Notes: generated from the sequence alone by a model not told the origin. A DNA stretch of 50,711 bases from Limosilactobacillus viscerum (GCF_947387525.1 NZ_CANDNW010000010.1:1-50711); one strand, 5' to 3'; shown: positions 1 to 7,404, counted from the first letter of the stretch. Program-made: numbers and translations.

Positions 1-51
1 TGCAGTGATGCATGGAGCGGACCATTACTAATCGGTCGAGGACTTAACCAA
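1..51 (+). rRNA. rrl: 23S rRNA, 3' end (partial)
   Basis: Only the last ~50 bases of the 23S rRNA are in the window. The stretch around 28-50 (ACTAATCGGTCGAGGACTTA and following) is the conserved 3' terminus of Lactobacillaceae 23S rRNA; its ACTTAACC pairs with the 5' end of the molecule. The exact last base is uncertain by a few positions. A spacer with two short hairpins (about 100-130) follows and leads to 5S. Confidence 0.93.
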
Positions 52-132
52 GGCAAAGCGGTTAGGTTTGTTGGTGGGATTAGATATTGTTTAGTTTTGA
101 GAGCGCAAGCTCTCGTCTCAAGCGAGACGAAG

Positions 133-249
133 TGTGGTGATGATGGCTTGAAGGATACACCTGTTCCCATGCCGAACACAGAAGTTAAGCTTCAACACGC
201 CGAAAGTAGTTGGGGGATCGCTCCCTGCGAGGATAGGACGTTGCCACGC
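133..249 (+). rRNA. rrf: 5S rRNA
   Basis: A 117-base 5S rRNA. It starts TGTGGTGATGATGGC, contains the conserved CCCATGCCGAACACAGAAGT segment, and ends GGACGTTGCCACGC, which pairs with the 5' end. It follows the 23S end in the normal operon order. Confidence 0.95.
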
Positions 250-254
250 GTTAT

Positions 255-327
255 TCCGGCATAGCTCAGTTGGTAGAGCACCTGACTGTTAATCAGGTTG
301 TCGTCAGTTCGAGTCTGACTGCCGGAG
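255..327 (+). tRNA. tRNA-Asn (GTT)
   Basis: A 73-base cloverleaf: acceptor TCCGGCA pairs with TGCCGGA, the D-arm is GCTCAGTTGGTAGAGC, the anticodon is GTT in CTGTTAA, and the T-loop is GTTCGAGTC. The discriminator is G and no CCA is encoded. The gene is identical to the copy at 12923-12995. Confidence 0.96.
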
Positions 328-331
328 TTGT

Positions 332-370
332 TGAAGCTGTTGACTGGTTCAGTTAGCAGCTTTTCTTTTT
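332..370 (+). terminator. hairpin terminator between tRNA-Asn and tRNA-Thr
   Basis: GAAGCTG pairs with CAGCTTTTC around an inner ACTG/CAGT stem and is followed by CTTTTT. It separates the two tRNA genes, so tRNA-Thr would depend on read-through or RNA processing. Confidence 0.55.
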
Positions 371-372
371 AT

Positions 373-445
373 GCCGACATAGCTCAGCTGGTAGAGCATC
401 TCCCTCGTAAAGAGAAGGTCGGAGGTTCGACTCCTCTTGTCGGCA
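373..445 (+). tRNA. tRNA-Thr (CGT)
   Basis: Acceptor GCCGACA pairs with TGTCGGC, with discriminator A. The D-arm is GCTCAGCTGGTAGAGC and the T-loop GGTTCGACTCC. The anticodon loop CTCGTAA gives CGT. The anticodon stem has a C-A mismatch next to the loop. Confidence 0.92.
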
Positions 446-457
446 TTCTTTATTTTC

Positions 458-500
458 ATGCTTTTGTATCGATTTAAATCGTTGATATAAAAGCATTTTT
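458..500 (+). terminator. terminator of the rRNA/tRNA operon
   Basis: ATGCTTTT pairs perfectly with AAAAGCAT, with further pairing inside, followed by TTTTTATTTT. It ends the rRNA-tRNA transcript. Confidence 0.75.
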
Positions 501-604
501 ATTTTCCTTAAAACATTAAAAACGTATTTAATGTAAGCAACCAGTAACAACTCGTCTAGCCTAAACGGTCACTGCAGTGCCTCCTATACTGAGATTATCC
601 AATC

Positions 605-766
605 AGTGCGGTTTTCTATACTTTAGTAGCAACGGCTAAAATGAATCAGTTAAATCCTTATCGCTACTTCAAATATTTATTTGAGGAGCTACCCAACCGC
701 AAGACGGTAAGTCTTGAGGCTTATTTGCCATGGGCAAAAGTAATTCAAGAGAATTGTCACCAATAA
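605..766 (+). pseudogene. IS66-family transposase, C-terminal remnant
   Basis: The frame ending at TAA 764-766 encodes SAVFYTLVATAK followed by MNQLNPYRYFKYLFEELPN and a tail LEAYLPWAK. This is the typical C-terminal element of IS66 TnpC transposases (LNPYxYLKYLFEELPN...LPW). Only about 50 residues remain; an in-frame TGA at 590 and loss of similarity upstream show that the rest is gone. The terminator hairpin and a truncated PhzF gene follow at once, so this marks an old insertion or deletion end-point. The family call rests on remembered motifs. Confidence 0.75.
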
Positions 767-770
767 GTAG

Positions 771-808
771 GGCGATCGTGATCCAAGCTTGAGGATCACG
801 ACCGCCTT
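771..808 (+). terminator. terminator after the IS66 remnant
   Basis: GGCGATCGTGATCC pairs with GGATCACGACCGCC (one wobble), followed by TTTTT. It forms the right-hand boundary of the IS66 remnant and may be part of the element's end. Confidence 0.7.
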
Positions 809-811
809 TTT

Positions 812-1135
812 CAATACGTGTCGTTATGGTGTGCTTACAGTAAATTAGTAAAACTGGATGGTCTCTTGCAGCATGCAATGGCACGCAGTCAAAAGGACGA
901 TTGTGTTTCCCGGTCCTTTGCGCCGAAGCTATCTGTTGCTGAAGACCCAGTTTGCGGAAGCGGTCATTGTCATATTATCCCGTACTGGGCACAACAACTA
1001 GGTAAAAATCACCTTGTTGCTTACCAGGCCTCACAACGTGGTGGAGTTCTCTATTGTGATTGCTGGGGTAAACAAGCCACGCTCGCTAGTAAGGCAGTCC
1101 TGTATTCAGAAGGAAAGTTAAATATCAAGGAGTAA
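812..1135 (+). pseudogene. PhzF-family isomerase, 5'-truncated
   Basis: The reading frame carries the C-terminal part of a PhzF/YddE-type protein: DGLLQHAMA, VSRSFAPKLSVAEDPVCGSG, HCHIIPYWAQQLGK and YQASQRGG. Family members are about 260-300 residues; only ~105 remain, and the N-terminal domain with the catalytic Glu region is missing. The break lies directly after the terminator of the IS66 remnant. A GTG at 818 could start translation but has no ribosome site and would give half a fold. It ends 5 bp before the sugar acetyltransferase, so the two were probably one operon. Confidence 0.8.
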
Positions 1136-1140
1136 TTGTA

Positions 1141-1743
1141 ATGAAGTTAGCAGAAAAATTTGCCTATATGGCAACGGGGAAACCCTATAATGACCTGGAC
1201 CCACTATTGGTGCAGGCCCGTGACCAGGCAACTGTAAATACTAATGCAATTAATAATGAAAGTGATCCGGCCAAAAAGGAACAGCTGATTAGGCGATTAT
1301 TTGGCAGTACGGGTAAAGCACCATTTGTAAATCCAAACTTCCGCTGTGAGTTTGGTCGTAATATTCATGTTGGTGATCATTTCTATGCCAACTATGATTG
1401 TACGATCCTGGATGGTGCTCCGGTAGAAATCGGTGATAACGTTTTATTTGGTCCGAAGGTTGGGTTGTATACCAGTAACCACCTTTTTGATGCCGGTGAA
1501 CGAGAACGTGGTGGCTGTATTGCAAAATCAATTAAAATTGGTAACCGTTGTTGGCTGGGAGCTAATGTTTCTGTTACCCCGGGGACAACAATTGGGGATA
1601 ATACAATCATCGGTGCCGGAAGCGTAGTCACTCATGATATTCCGGCAAACGTCATTGCGGCTGGTGTACCCGCTAAAGTGATCCGGGCAATTACTGATAA
1701 GGATAAGACCGGCTTTGATCCCAATAATCCACTGTATTTGTAA
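1141..1743 (+). CDS. sugar O-acetyltransferase (maltose/galactoside acetyltransferase family)
   Basis: A 200-residue acetyl-CoA:sugar O-acetyltransferase of the LacA/Maa/NodL type. The N-terminal helical Mac domain covers roughly residues 5-58 and a left-handed beta-helix of hexapeptide repeats 65-180, with runs such as IGDNVLFGP, IKIGNRCWLG and IGDNTIIGAGSVV. The catalytic histidine is likely H114 in YTSNHLF. The closing GVPAKVIR is typical. The cytoplasmic enzyme acetylates glucosyl or galactosyl units; the exact acceptor cannot be read from sequence. It starts at the ATG 5 bp after the truncated PhzF gene with AAGGAG upstream, and has lost its original promoter context if that deletion is real. 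Confidence 0.92.
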   Translation: MKLAEKFAYMATGKPYNDLDPLLVQARDQATVNTNAINNESDPAKKEQLIRRLFGSTGKAPFVNPNFRCEFGRNIHVGDHFYANYDCTILDGAPVEIGDNVLFGPKVGLYTSNHLFDAGERERGGCIAKSIKIGNRCWLGANVSVTPGTTIGDNTIIGAGSVVTHDIPANVIAAGVPAKVIRAITDKDKTGFDPNNPLYL

Positions 1744-1957
1744 TGAAGATCGCTATCCATTAATTTAGGGCTGTTAAGCACTTCTTGAGTTAATCTGTGA
1801 TTGGACTGATGATAGAAGTCCCGGTAATGATCTTGCTAGTTGATGTTGCATCATGAATTAAGCAAATCCATACTGGTTCTTGCAATAAAAAAATTGATTT
1901 GCTAACCTGTGGATAGTCATGACGAATACTATTAAAACCGGTTGTTTGGAGTATCCG

Positions 1958-3220
1958 ATGCAAAATCAAATTAATGATTTTCTTGAAGCTAACCGTCAAC
2001 AAATAATCAACCTTACTTCTGAATTAATCAAAAGCCATAACCCCCACAATCTTGAAGATACCCGACCAAGCATGAAACTCGTTCAGGACTATTTAGCGTG
2101 TTACCAGCTTTCCTTTACGTCCCTTGCTAAACAAGCAACGATGCCTAACTTGGTTACCACTCTTAATCCGACCAGAAGTGGGCGCAAACTACTTTTCAAT
2201 GGACACCTTGACTGCCTACCTGTTGGCAATCATGAAGCTTGGTCTCCCGAACCTTTTAGCGGTGCCATTAAGGACGGCAAGATCTTTGGCCGTGGATCGG
2301 CGGATATGAAAGCTGGAGTAGTTGCAATGTTAGTGGCCTACACATATCTTTCATCAATTCCGGACCGGCTTAACGGCCAATTAAGCTTGATGCTAGTTTC
2401 AGATGAAGAAACTGGTTGGGGGCGGGGAAGTTATTATGTCCGGCAGCAAATGCCTGAATTAAAAGGTGTCGATGGGGTATTGCTAGCTGAGCCAACTCAT
2501 CCTGAAACAATTGCCTTCTCTTCTAAGGGGTATACAGAAATCAAGATAACGGTTAACACTTCAGGAGCAATCGCTGGTTACGAAAATCTCGGAACCAATG
2601 CAATTGTTGTAGCATCTAACATTATTCAACGCCTGCAAAGCTTTCCAGCAATCGCTGTTCAATTACCAAGTCCTGTTCAGAAAGTTATTAATACACCTGA
2701 ACGTAGAAAGTGGTATGAGAAACGAGTCGGTTCTGGAATGGCAAATCAGCTAAAGAAGACCACCCTTACTGTTAGCAAGTTCCAAGCTGGCGATTCTACG
2801 AGTATGATCCCATCTAACGCCACTTTTAAGCTTATGATGGTAACACCGCAAAACGTAAATCGGCAGAATATCTTAGCTCGACTACGCAGAATAATAAATA
2901 AGTATCCTGGCGCTAAGATGAACGTTATCGGTGGGGATGATGCAGATATCAGTGTACCCGGCGGAAAACTTTATAATGATTTACACGATGCAATTCTGTC
3001 AGTTTCCCAAATCGATGCTCAACCAGTTCCAGAAATTGCCATATCAGATGCTCGCTATTGGAGATGGGATGGAATTCCAGCATTTTGGTACGGTTTCAAT
3101 GGTGAAACTGTGGGAATGGCAAATGAGTATATTGAGATTGACCAATTATTTAAGCTAATCAAAATTTACATATTAACAGCCATAAATTTTCTGAAGGGTA
3201 ATGAAGACATTGAAAAATAG
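1958..3220 (+). CDS. M20-family peptidase/deacylase homologue (ArgE/DapE-like), missing key histidines
   Basis: About 420 residues with the M20 metallopeptidase layout: catalytic domain, inserted dimerisation domain (~195-310), then catalytic domain again. Metal site elements are present: H83 and D85 (NGHLDC), D116 (GRGSADMKAG), the E150-E151 pair (SDEETG) and E178 (LAEPT). Two conserved histidines appear to be lost. The lid-domain GxxxHSSxPE motif reads SGAIAGYENLGTNAI, and the C-terminal AHxPNEY ligand motif reads VGMANEY, with Gly386 at the His position. It may be inactive or have changed chemistry. Start chosen at ATG 1958 because TTGGAG lies 7-10 bases upstream; an in-frame ATG at 1919 has no such site. 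The 214-base gap before it shows no convincing gene. Confidence 0.8.
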   Translation: MQNQINDFLEANRQQIINLTSELIKSHNPHNLEDTRPSMKLVQDYLACYQLSFTSLAKQATMPNLVTTLNPTRSGRKLLFNGHLDCLPVGNHEAWSPEPFSGAIKDGKIFGRGSADMKAGVVAMLVAYTYLSSIPDRLNGQLSLMLVSDEETGWGRGSYYVRQQMPELKGVDGVLLAEPTHPETIAFSSKGYTEIKITVNTSGAIAGYENLGTNAIVVASNIIQRLQSFPAIAVQLPSPVQKVINTPERRKWYEKRVGSGMANQLKKTTLTVSKFQAGDSTSMIPSNATFKLMMVTPQNVNRQNILARLRRIINKYPGAKMNVIGGDDADISVPGGKLYNDLHDAILSVSQIDAQPVPEIAISDARYWRWDGIPAFWYGFNGETVGMANEYIEIDQLFKLIKIYILTAINFLKGNEDIEK

Positions 3221-3319
3221 GGATAGCGGCTATTCGCAATAAGTAACTACTTTTTAATTTTTTGTAGGAATAATGGCTATAATTAAAGTTAATCTAACTA
3301 AGCAGAGAGAAGGAGTTCT

Positions 3320-4177
3320 ATGTCAATAAAATTCAGTCAAGCTGATGTTTTTACTGGAGTACCTTATTAAGGAAACCCAGTGGCGGTAATCATTGATGGG
3401 GACCAATTAACAGACTCAGAAATGCAGAAAATTGCTAATTGGACGCACCTTTCAGAAACTACCTTTATTTGTTCCCCAACTAATCCGGAAGCAGATTATC
3501 GTTTACGAATTTTTACTCCTCATGAAGAATTACCATTTGCTGGGCACCCAACTGTCGGTTCTGCCCGAGTAGCGCTTAATAACGGCATTAAGCCTGCTCA
3601 TGAGGGCTACTTAGTTCAGGATTGTGGTAAGGGACTCGTTAAGATTTACATTGACGGTGATCAGCTTTCCTTTGCTTTACCAACGCCCAAGATTACCTCT
3701 GTAACAGATGAATTAAATGAACAGGTTGCAAAAGCACTTGGTTTAAGCAATACGTCAAAGGTCACATTAACTGAAATGGTTGATGTTGGGGCAATTTGGC
3801 TAACAATGGGACTAAAGTCTGCTCAAGACGTTTTAAGCCTGGATCCTCAAGATGAACAACTAGTTAAATTGCTACCTACCGGAACTACTGGTGTGACTGT
3901 ATTTGCACCGCAAGAATCAGCAGACAGTGATTTTGAAGTTCGCTCATTTGCACCAGTAGAGGGAGTGCATGAAGATCCTGTTTGCGGAAGCGGTAATGGT
4001 GCGGTGGCAGCTTTAATTAAAAGCCATCATTTGTTAAATAAGCAAAAGTACATTGCTCATCAAGGGCAAAAGATGGGCCGAAACGGTATTATTAACGTTA
4101 ACTTAAATGGTAATAACCCAATTCTCGTCGGTGGTCAGGCGGTCGAATGTATCACTGGTCAGCTTCGCCATTCATAA
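3320..4177 (+). pseudogene. PhzF-family isomerase with a nonsense codon at position 17
   Basis: Starts at ATG 3320 with AGAAGGAG upstream: MSIKFSQADVFTGVPY, then TAA (3368-3370), then GNPVAVIIDGDQL in the same frame to the end at 4177. Without the stop this is a complete ~285-residue PhzF protein: N-terminal GNPVAV motif, EELPFAGHPTVGSA, and C-terminal RSFAPVEGVHEDPVCGSG. One base change (CAA or AAA to TAA) explains the break. Restart at GTG 3380 is possible but would drop the first strand. It is only distantly similar to the PhzF remnant at 812-1135, so this is not a simple recent duplicate. Confidence 0.85.
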
Positions 4178-4227
4178 TAGAGCACCGCATCATCAGTAGT
4201 GTGAAAGAAGCCTTGTTGATCCATCAT
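4159..4227 (-). pseudogene. alpha/beta hydrolase, N-terminal stub
   Basis: On the minus strand a good ribosome site (GGAGG, 5-8 bases before two ATGs) opens the frame MMDQQGFFHTTDDAVLYYE, then reads WRS and stops at 4159. FFxTxDxxxLYYE is the usual start of small alpha/beta hydrolases. Similarity ends where the frame runs into the tail of the PhzF gene, so the rest was deleted. Identification rests on 20 residues plus the intact start signals. Confidence 0.5.
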
Positions 4228-4376
4228 TATTGCCTCCATAATACTTTTATTCTCTATTATATCTGTGGGCTAAAGAATTGTCGTGACTTTTCTAAAATCA
4301 TGGGCTTAAGCAGTGATTTTTGATGGTGTTTTGGTTATACTAGACCTAATCAAATTTAGCAAAGGAGTGGCTAAGC

Positions 4377-4871
4377 ATGGAAATCACGATTAATGGTGAA
4401 AAACGGCAACTAGTAGGTAACCCACCGGAAGTCGGTGATGAATTCCCACATTTCAAGGTTTTTGATAAGAACGGTGCTAAGATTAAGACCCGCCAATTAC
4501 TTGGTAAGGTTACTCTCTTAAGCGTTGTTCCCGATATCAACACTCCAGTATGTAGTATTCAAACCCAGCGTTTTAATTCAACGATGGACCAGTTCCCAGA
4601 TGTAAACTTCTTGACTATTTCAACCAACACCACTGAAGACCAGCAGAAGTGGTGCGCCGCTGAAGGAGTTAAGAACATGGAACTGGTTTCTGATAAGGAA
4701 GAATCATTCGGTTATGAATCAAAGCTACTGATTCCCGATGAGGGCGTTCTCGCACGGTCAGTCTGGATTCTTGATCAAGATGGCAAGGTTGTCTACCGGC
4801 AAATCGTAAGTGAGTTGGTTGATGAACCGGATTACGAAAAGGCAATTGCCGAATTAAAGAAGTTAATGTAA
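4377..4871 (+). CDS. tpx: thiol peroxidase Tpx
   Basis: A 164-residue 2-Cys peroxiredoxin of the Tpx type that reduces H2O2 and alkyl hydroperoxides with thioredoxin. The peroxidatic cysteine is C59 in the motif NTPVCSIQTQRF and the resolving cysteine C93 in KWCAAEGV. Length matches the family. AAAGGAG lies 9 bases before the ATG. It is monocistronic, with its own terminator at 4881-4920. In an organism without catalase this is an important peroxide defence; arsC downstream on the other strand also uses thioredoxin. Confidence 0.97.
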   Translation: MEITINGEKRQLVGNPPEVGDEFPHFKVFDKNGAKIKTRQLLGKVTLLSVVPDINTPVCSIQTQRFNSTMDQFPDVNFLTISTNTTEDQQKWCAAEGVKNMELVSDKEESFGYESKLLIPDEGVLARSVWILDQDGKVVYRQIVSELVDEPDYEKAIAELKKLM

Positions 4872-4880
4872 AAGAGAACA

Positions 4881-4920
4881 AGAGGTCCAGAGTTCGTTTA
4901 TGAGCTCTGGACCTCTATTT
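4881..4920 (+). terminator. terminator of tpx
   Basis: AGAGGTCCAGAG pairs with CTCTGGACCTCT around a short loop and is followed by ATTTGTG. The stem is strong and may serve both strands, since arsC ends nearby from the other side. Confidence 0.8.
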
Positions 4921-4969
4921 GTGTACCGTGTTGGTTGCTTTTGATCGATAGAAAGACTTACACCAATTT

Positions 4970-5371
4970 TTAACGCAATTCTAAAATCCGCTGCTTAATC
5001 TCATCCCTAACCTGGCGAAAGGTCACTAACCGTTCCGCTAAGCTGCCGGTTGCCTGTGCGGGGTCAGGGAGGGGCCAATGAATTCCCATTGCTTGTGGTG
5101 GCAGGACTGGGCAGCGGTCACGGGCATCACCACAGAGCGTGATAATTAAGTCGGCATTGTTAAAAAAGGTCGGGTCAATTAGCGTCGACCGTTGCTTGCT
5201 AATATCGATCCCATCTTCGGCCATCACCCTAACTGCTAGCGGGTTTAGACCATGGACTTCGACACCCGCACTCCGTACATCGTAATGGTTGCCGAGTAAG
5301 GTCTTGGCATACCCCTCGGCCATTTGGCTCCGGCACGAATTCCCAGTGCAGAGAAAGTAAATCTTTTTCAT
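4970..5371 (-). CDS. arsC: arsenate reductase, thioredoxin-coupled ArsC type
   Basis: A 133-residue protein with the low-molecular-weight phosphatase fold. The P-loop CTGNSCRS gives C8-x5-R14; two more redox cysteines lie in CGDARDRCP (C80 and C87), and WPLPDP holds the general-acid Asp (~D103). The three cysteines mark the thioredoxin-coupled ArsC of Staphylococcus/Bacillus rather than a plain tyrosine phosphatase. It reduces arsenate to arsenite. AGGAGG precedes the ATG. No arsR or arsenite pump is adjacent, so a broader phosphatase role cannot be excluded. It is divergent from the Abi gene at 5462. Confidence 0.9.
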   Translation of the reverse strand: MKKIYFLCTGNSCRSQMAEGYAKTLLGNHYDVRSAGVEVHGLNPLAVRVMAEDGIDISKQRSTLIDPTFFNNADLIITLCGDARDRCPVLPPQAMGIHWPLPDPAQATGSLAERLVTFRQVRDEIKQRILELR

Positions 5372-5461
5372 TTGCGCAACCTCCTAACGCTATTTTCACT
5401 TACTAGCCAGGCAGGAGTCAAGCCGGCTTGGTATAATTAACTGAAAAGGGTGGCGAAGGTA

Positions 5462-6256
5462 ATGGATAATAATGTTGAAGCACAAGTTAAGCAATTGAAT
5501 ACCCGCGGCATCACGGTTAATGACCTAGAATACTTTGCCCGACAAAGCCAGGCTTATGGTTACCACGAAATTGTTGACCAGTATTTACCACACTTTGCAG
5601 GGCAAAAACGGTCGATCGACTTTAACGACATTGCCGACCTTTACCACTTAGACCAGCAACTAAAAAATGTGATGATGGTCAGCCTGCAATTATTTGAGCA
5701 ATCCTTTAAGGTGGCTTTAGCCGCTGCTCTTCCTGCAATGCGGCATGGTGAAATTTTCAAGGAAGCATACCGGTTGGAGGATGGCCGGGTGATCCGGCGC
5801 GGCGACCTTAAAGCCCGTATCCGCCGGATCAAACAGCACTACTTAGAACCCTTCGCTGGCTACCGGCAAGCATATAACGGTGAAATTACTCCTTGGGTCC
5901 TGGTTAAGGAAATGTCGTTTGGGGTGGCAACGAACGCCTTCTTTTTATTGGGGAGCCAGGTCCAGACCCAGGTCCTCGCGCGTGTGTTTAAGGCACCATT
6001 ATCGGTGGAAGGGTTTGACAAACTACTTGCGGATGTCCGGCTGTTTCGCCGCCGGGCGGCCCATAATTATCCCTTGCTCGGCATTAAGTCTGCTAATGGT
6101 CGGTCCTTTTACCGGTTAATGTTAGCCGACCTGGCCTTATTAAAAAATCAGGCGCCATTTCGATATGCAAAGGAAGACTTTCAAGCGATTAGCACCCGCT
6201 ACTTAGGCGACCACCCGACAGAACGTGACTTTTTGCGATCAAATATAGAGCCATAG
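5462..6256 (+). CDS. Abi_2-family abortive-infection-like protein (AbiD/AbiF type, HEPN fold)
   Basis: About 264 residues resembling AbiD/AbiF proteins of lactococci and lactobacilli. The N-terminal pattern (NTRGI, YFARQSQAYGYHEIVDQYLPHF) and the C-terminal RRRAAHNYPLL are characteristic; the latter holds the R-x4-H motif of HEPN ribonucleases (R196, H201). Family members stop phage growth, probably by cutting RNA. Start: GTG 5450 abuts AAAGG with no spacer, while ATG 5462 is preceded by GAAGG, so the ATG is preferred. A TATAAT lies at 5432-5437. It stands alone with no antitoxin-like partner; its activity is inferred from the family. Confidence 0.82.
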   Translation: MDNNVEAQVKQLNTRGITVNDLEYFARQSQAYGYHEIVDQYLPHFAGQKRSIDFNDIADLYHLDQQLKNVMMVSLQLFEQSFKVALAAALPAMRHGEIFKEAYRLEDGRVIRRGDLKARIRRIKQHYLEPFAGYRQAYNGEITPWVLVKEMSFGVATNAFFLLGSQVQTQVLARVFKAPLSVEGFDKLLADVRLFRRRAAHNYPLLGIKSANGRSFYRLMLADLALLKNQAPFRYAKEDFQAISTRYLGDHPTERDFLRSNIEP

Positions 6257-6306
6257 TTATTACTGCGAGTTATACCAATATAAAAATGCAAAAAGGAGTG
6301 AAGATC

Positions 6307-6594
6307 ATGAGTCTATTTTCAAACAAGCAAAGCAAAAAAGTTGTTGTTGCCGCTGCTAATGGCGGGTACAAGCCGGCAGTTGTGAAGTTTAAGACGGGCA
6401 AACCCGCCGCAATTGATTTTGTACCCAAGGGTGACATGGGGTGCATGAACGAGGTTGTTTTCAAGGACCTCGACATTGACGTGAAGTTAGATGGCAAAAA
6501 GCGGGTGACCGTTGATATCCCAACCGACCAACCGGGCACTTATAACTACGCCTGCGGAATGGATATGTTCCACGGAAAGGTGATCGTCGAATAG
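6307..6594 (+). CDS. small cupredoxin-domain protein
   Basis: A 95-residue protein with a single cupredoxin (plastocyanin-like) domain. Likely copper ligands are C46 (MGCMNE) and the cluster C83-G-M-D-M-F-H89. The beta-sandwich pattern ends in GTYNYACGMDMFHGKVIV, typical of the Cupredoxin_1 group that occurs free or fused to copper ATPases. No signal peptide or membrane anchor is visible, so it is probably cytoplasmic, perhaps a copper-binding or copper-delivery protein. Start chosen at ATG 6307 with AAGGAG 7 bases upstream. A MerR-type regulator remnant follows, so a former metal-responsive unit is plausible, but no copper ATPase is present here. Confidence 0.82.
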   Translation: MSLFSNKQSKKVVVAAANGGYKPAVVKFKTGKPAAIDFVPKGDMGCMNEVVFKDLDIDVKLDGKKRVTVDIPTDQPGTYNYACGMDMFHGKVIVE

Positions 6595-6599
6595 GTCAG

Positions 6600-6695
6600 T
6601 TAAGCAACGATCCAACTTTCCGGTGTATTCATTCCTATGCCAAGCTCGAGGCAGGCAATTTTACCGTTTTGGTAGGTCACAATAAACTTGGCAAA
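6600..6695 (-). pseudogene. unidentified C-terminal coding fragment
   Basis: Read on the minus strand, the gap between the cupredoxin and the MerR remnant is an open frame of about 32 codons ending in TAA at 6600. Pieces of it are TFAKFIVTYQNGKIACLELG and IGMNTPESWIVA. It looks like the end of a real protein, but no family was recognised and no start is present. It abuts the truncated MerR gene, so this is a junction where two unrelated gene pieces were joined. Confidence 0.35.
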
Positions 6696-6697
6696 AG

Positions 6698-6961
6698 TGG
6701 GTTGAGATGATCATCTGTCTACGGCATTCTGGGGTATCGGTGGAGAAGTTAGTTGAATATGTGGAGCTGTTGAAGCAAGGGGATGCAACCCTGCAGGCTC
6801 GGGAGAACCTGTTGGTGGAACAACGTGACTTGCTGCTAGAGAAGCAACGCAACCTTCAGCGGTCGATTGACCGACTCTCCCATAAAATTTCTCTCTACCA
6901 ATCTGGTGAGATCAGACAGAACAAAAATTACTTTGAAGAATATCGGATTATGGACGATTAA
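6698..6961 (+). pseudogene. MerR-family regulator, DNA-binding half missing
   Basis: The frame WVEMIICLRHSGVSVEKLVEY, LLKQGDATLQARENLL, then a long coiled-coil-like helix matches the C-terminal dimerisation half of MerR regulators of about 130 residues. The helix-turn-helix (~60 residues) that should precede WVE is absent; upstream the frame hits TAA within a few codons and the DNA is coding-like on the other strand. ATG 6707 has no ribosome site. It ends 14 bp before the monooxygenase-like gene, the usual neighbour of such regulators. Confidence 0.75.
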
Positions 6962-6975
6962 GAAGGAGCCTAAAA

Positions 6976-7302
6976 ATGAGTTTAACCATTAACCTTTACT
7001 ACACTGGCAAGAATGGCAGTGCCCGGCGCTTCATGGAAGAAATGGAGAGCAGTGGGATTGCGGACCGGATCCGTCAAGAAGAGGGCAACGAGCGGTACGA
7101 TTACTTCTTCCCAGCAAACAATCCCGAGACGGTTCTATTAATTGACCGTTGGGCGGACCAAGCGGCAATTGACCGTCACCATGCTTCGCCGATGATGCAG
7201 GAACTGGCCCAGTTACGGGAAAAGTATGACTTACACATGAAAGTGGAACGGTATATTTCAGCAGATGAGCCTAGCAGCGATGATAAGTTTATTCGTAAAT
7301 AA
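6976..7302 (+). CDS. antibiotic-biosynthesis-monooxygenase (ABM)-fold protein, putative quinol monooxygenase
   Basis: A 108-residue ferredoxin-like dimeric barrel protein related to YgiN-type quinol monooxygenases and heme-degrading ABM proteins. Typical features are the early strand LTINLYYTGKNGSARRFMEEM, then ETVLLIDRWADQAAIDRHHASP and a C-terminal strand. The DRWxDQxAIDxHHxSP motif is the family signature. AAGGAG precedes the ATG. It lies just downstream of the broken MerR gene and was probably its target; with the regulator lost, control has likely changed. The substrate is unknown. Confidence 0.85.
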   Translation: MSLTINLYYTGKNGSARRFMEEMESSGIADRIRQEEGNERYDYFFPANNPETVLLIDRWADQAAIDRHHASPMMQELAQLREKYDLHMKVERYISADEPSSDDKFIRK

Positions 7303-7404
7303 TTACCGACGATGAAAAATTAAGCAGTTTATAGAAAATTAATAACCTTCCGCGGGAAAACTATATAATAAGAGGTGGATTTTAGGAAAAGAAGGTTATT
7401 AGTA

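Noticed and set aside
353-550. Minus-strand frame with ESNLRPSLYEGDALPAE
   Set aside because: This is the well-known false protein read from the antisense strand of a tRNA gene; it covers tRNA-Thr.
818-1135. PhzF fragment as an intact 105-residue gene
   Set aside because: It begins at a GTG without a ribosome site directly behind a terminator and lacks the N-terminal half of the fold.
1790-2002. Minus-strand frame of 70 codons in the gap before the M20 gene
   Set aside because: It overlaps the M20 start and ribosome site, has no ribosome site itself and matches no family I recognise. It could be a relic, but I cannot support it.
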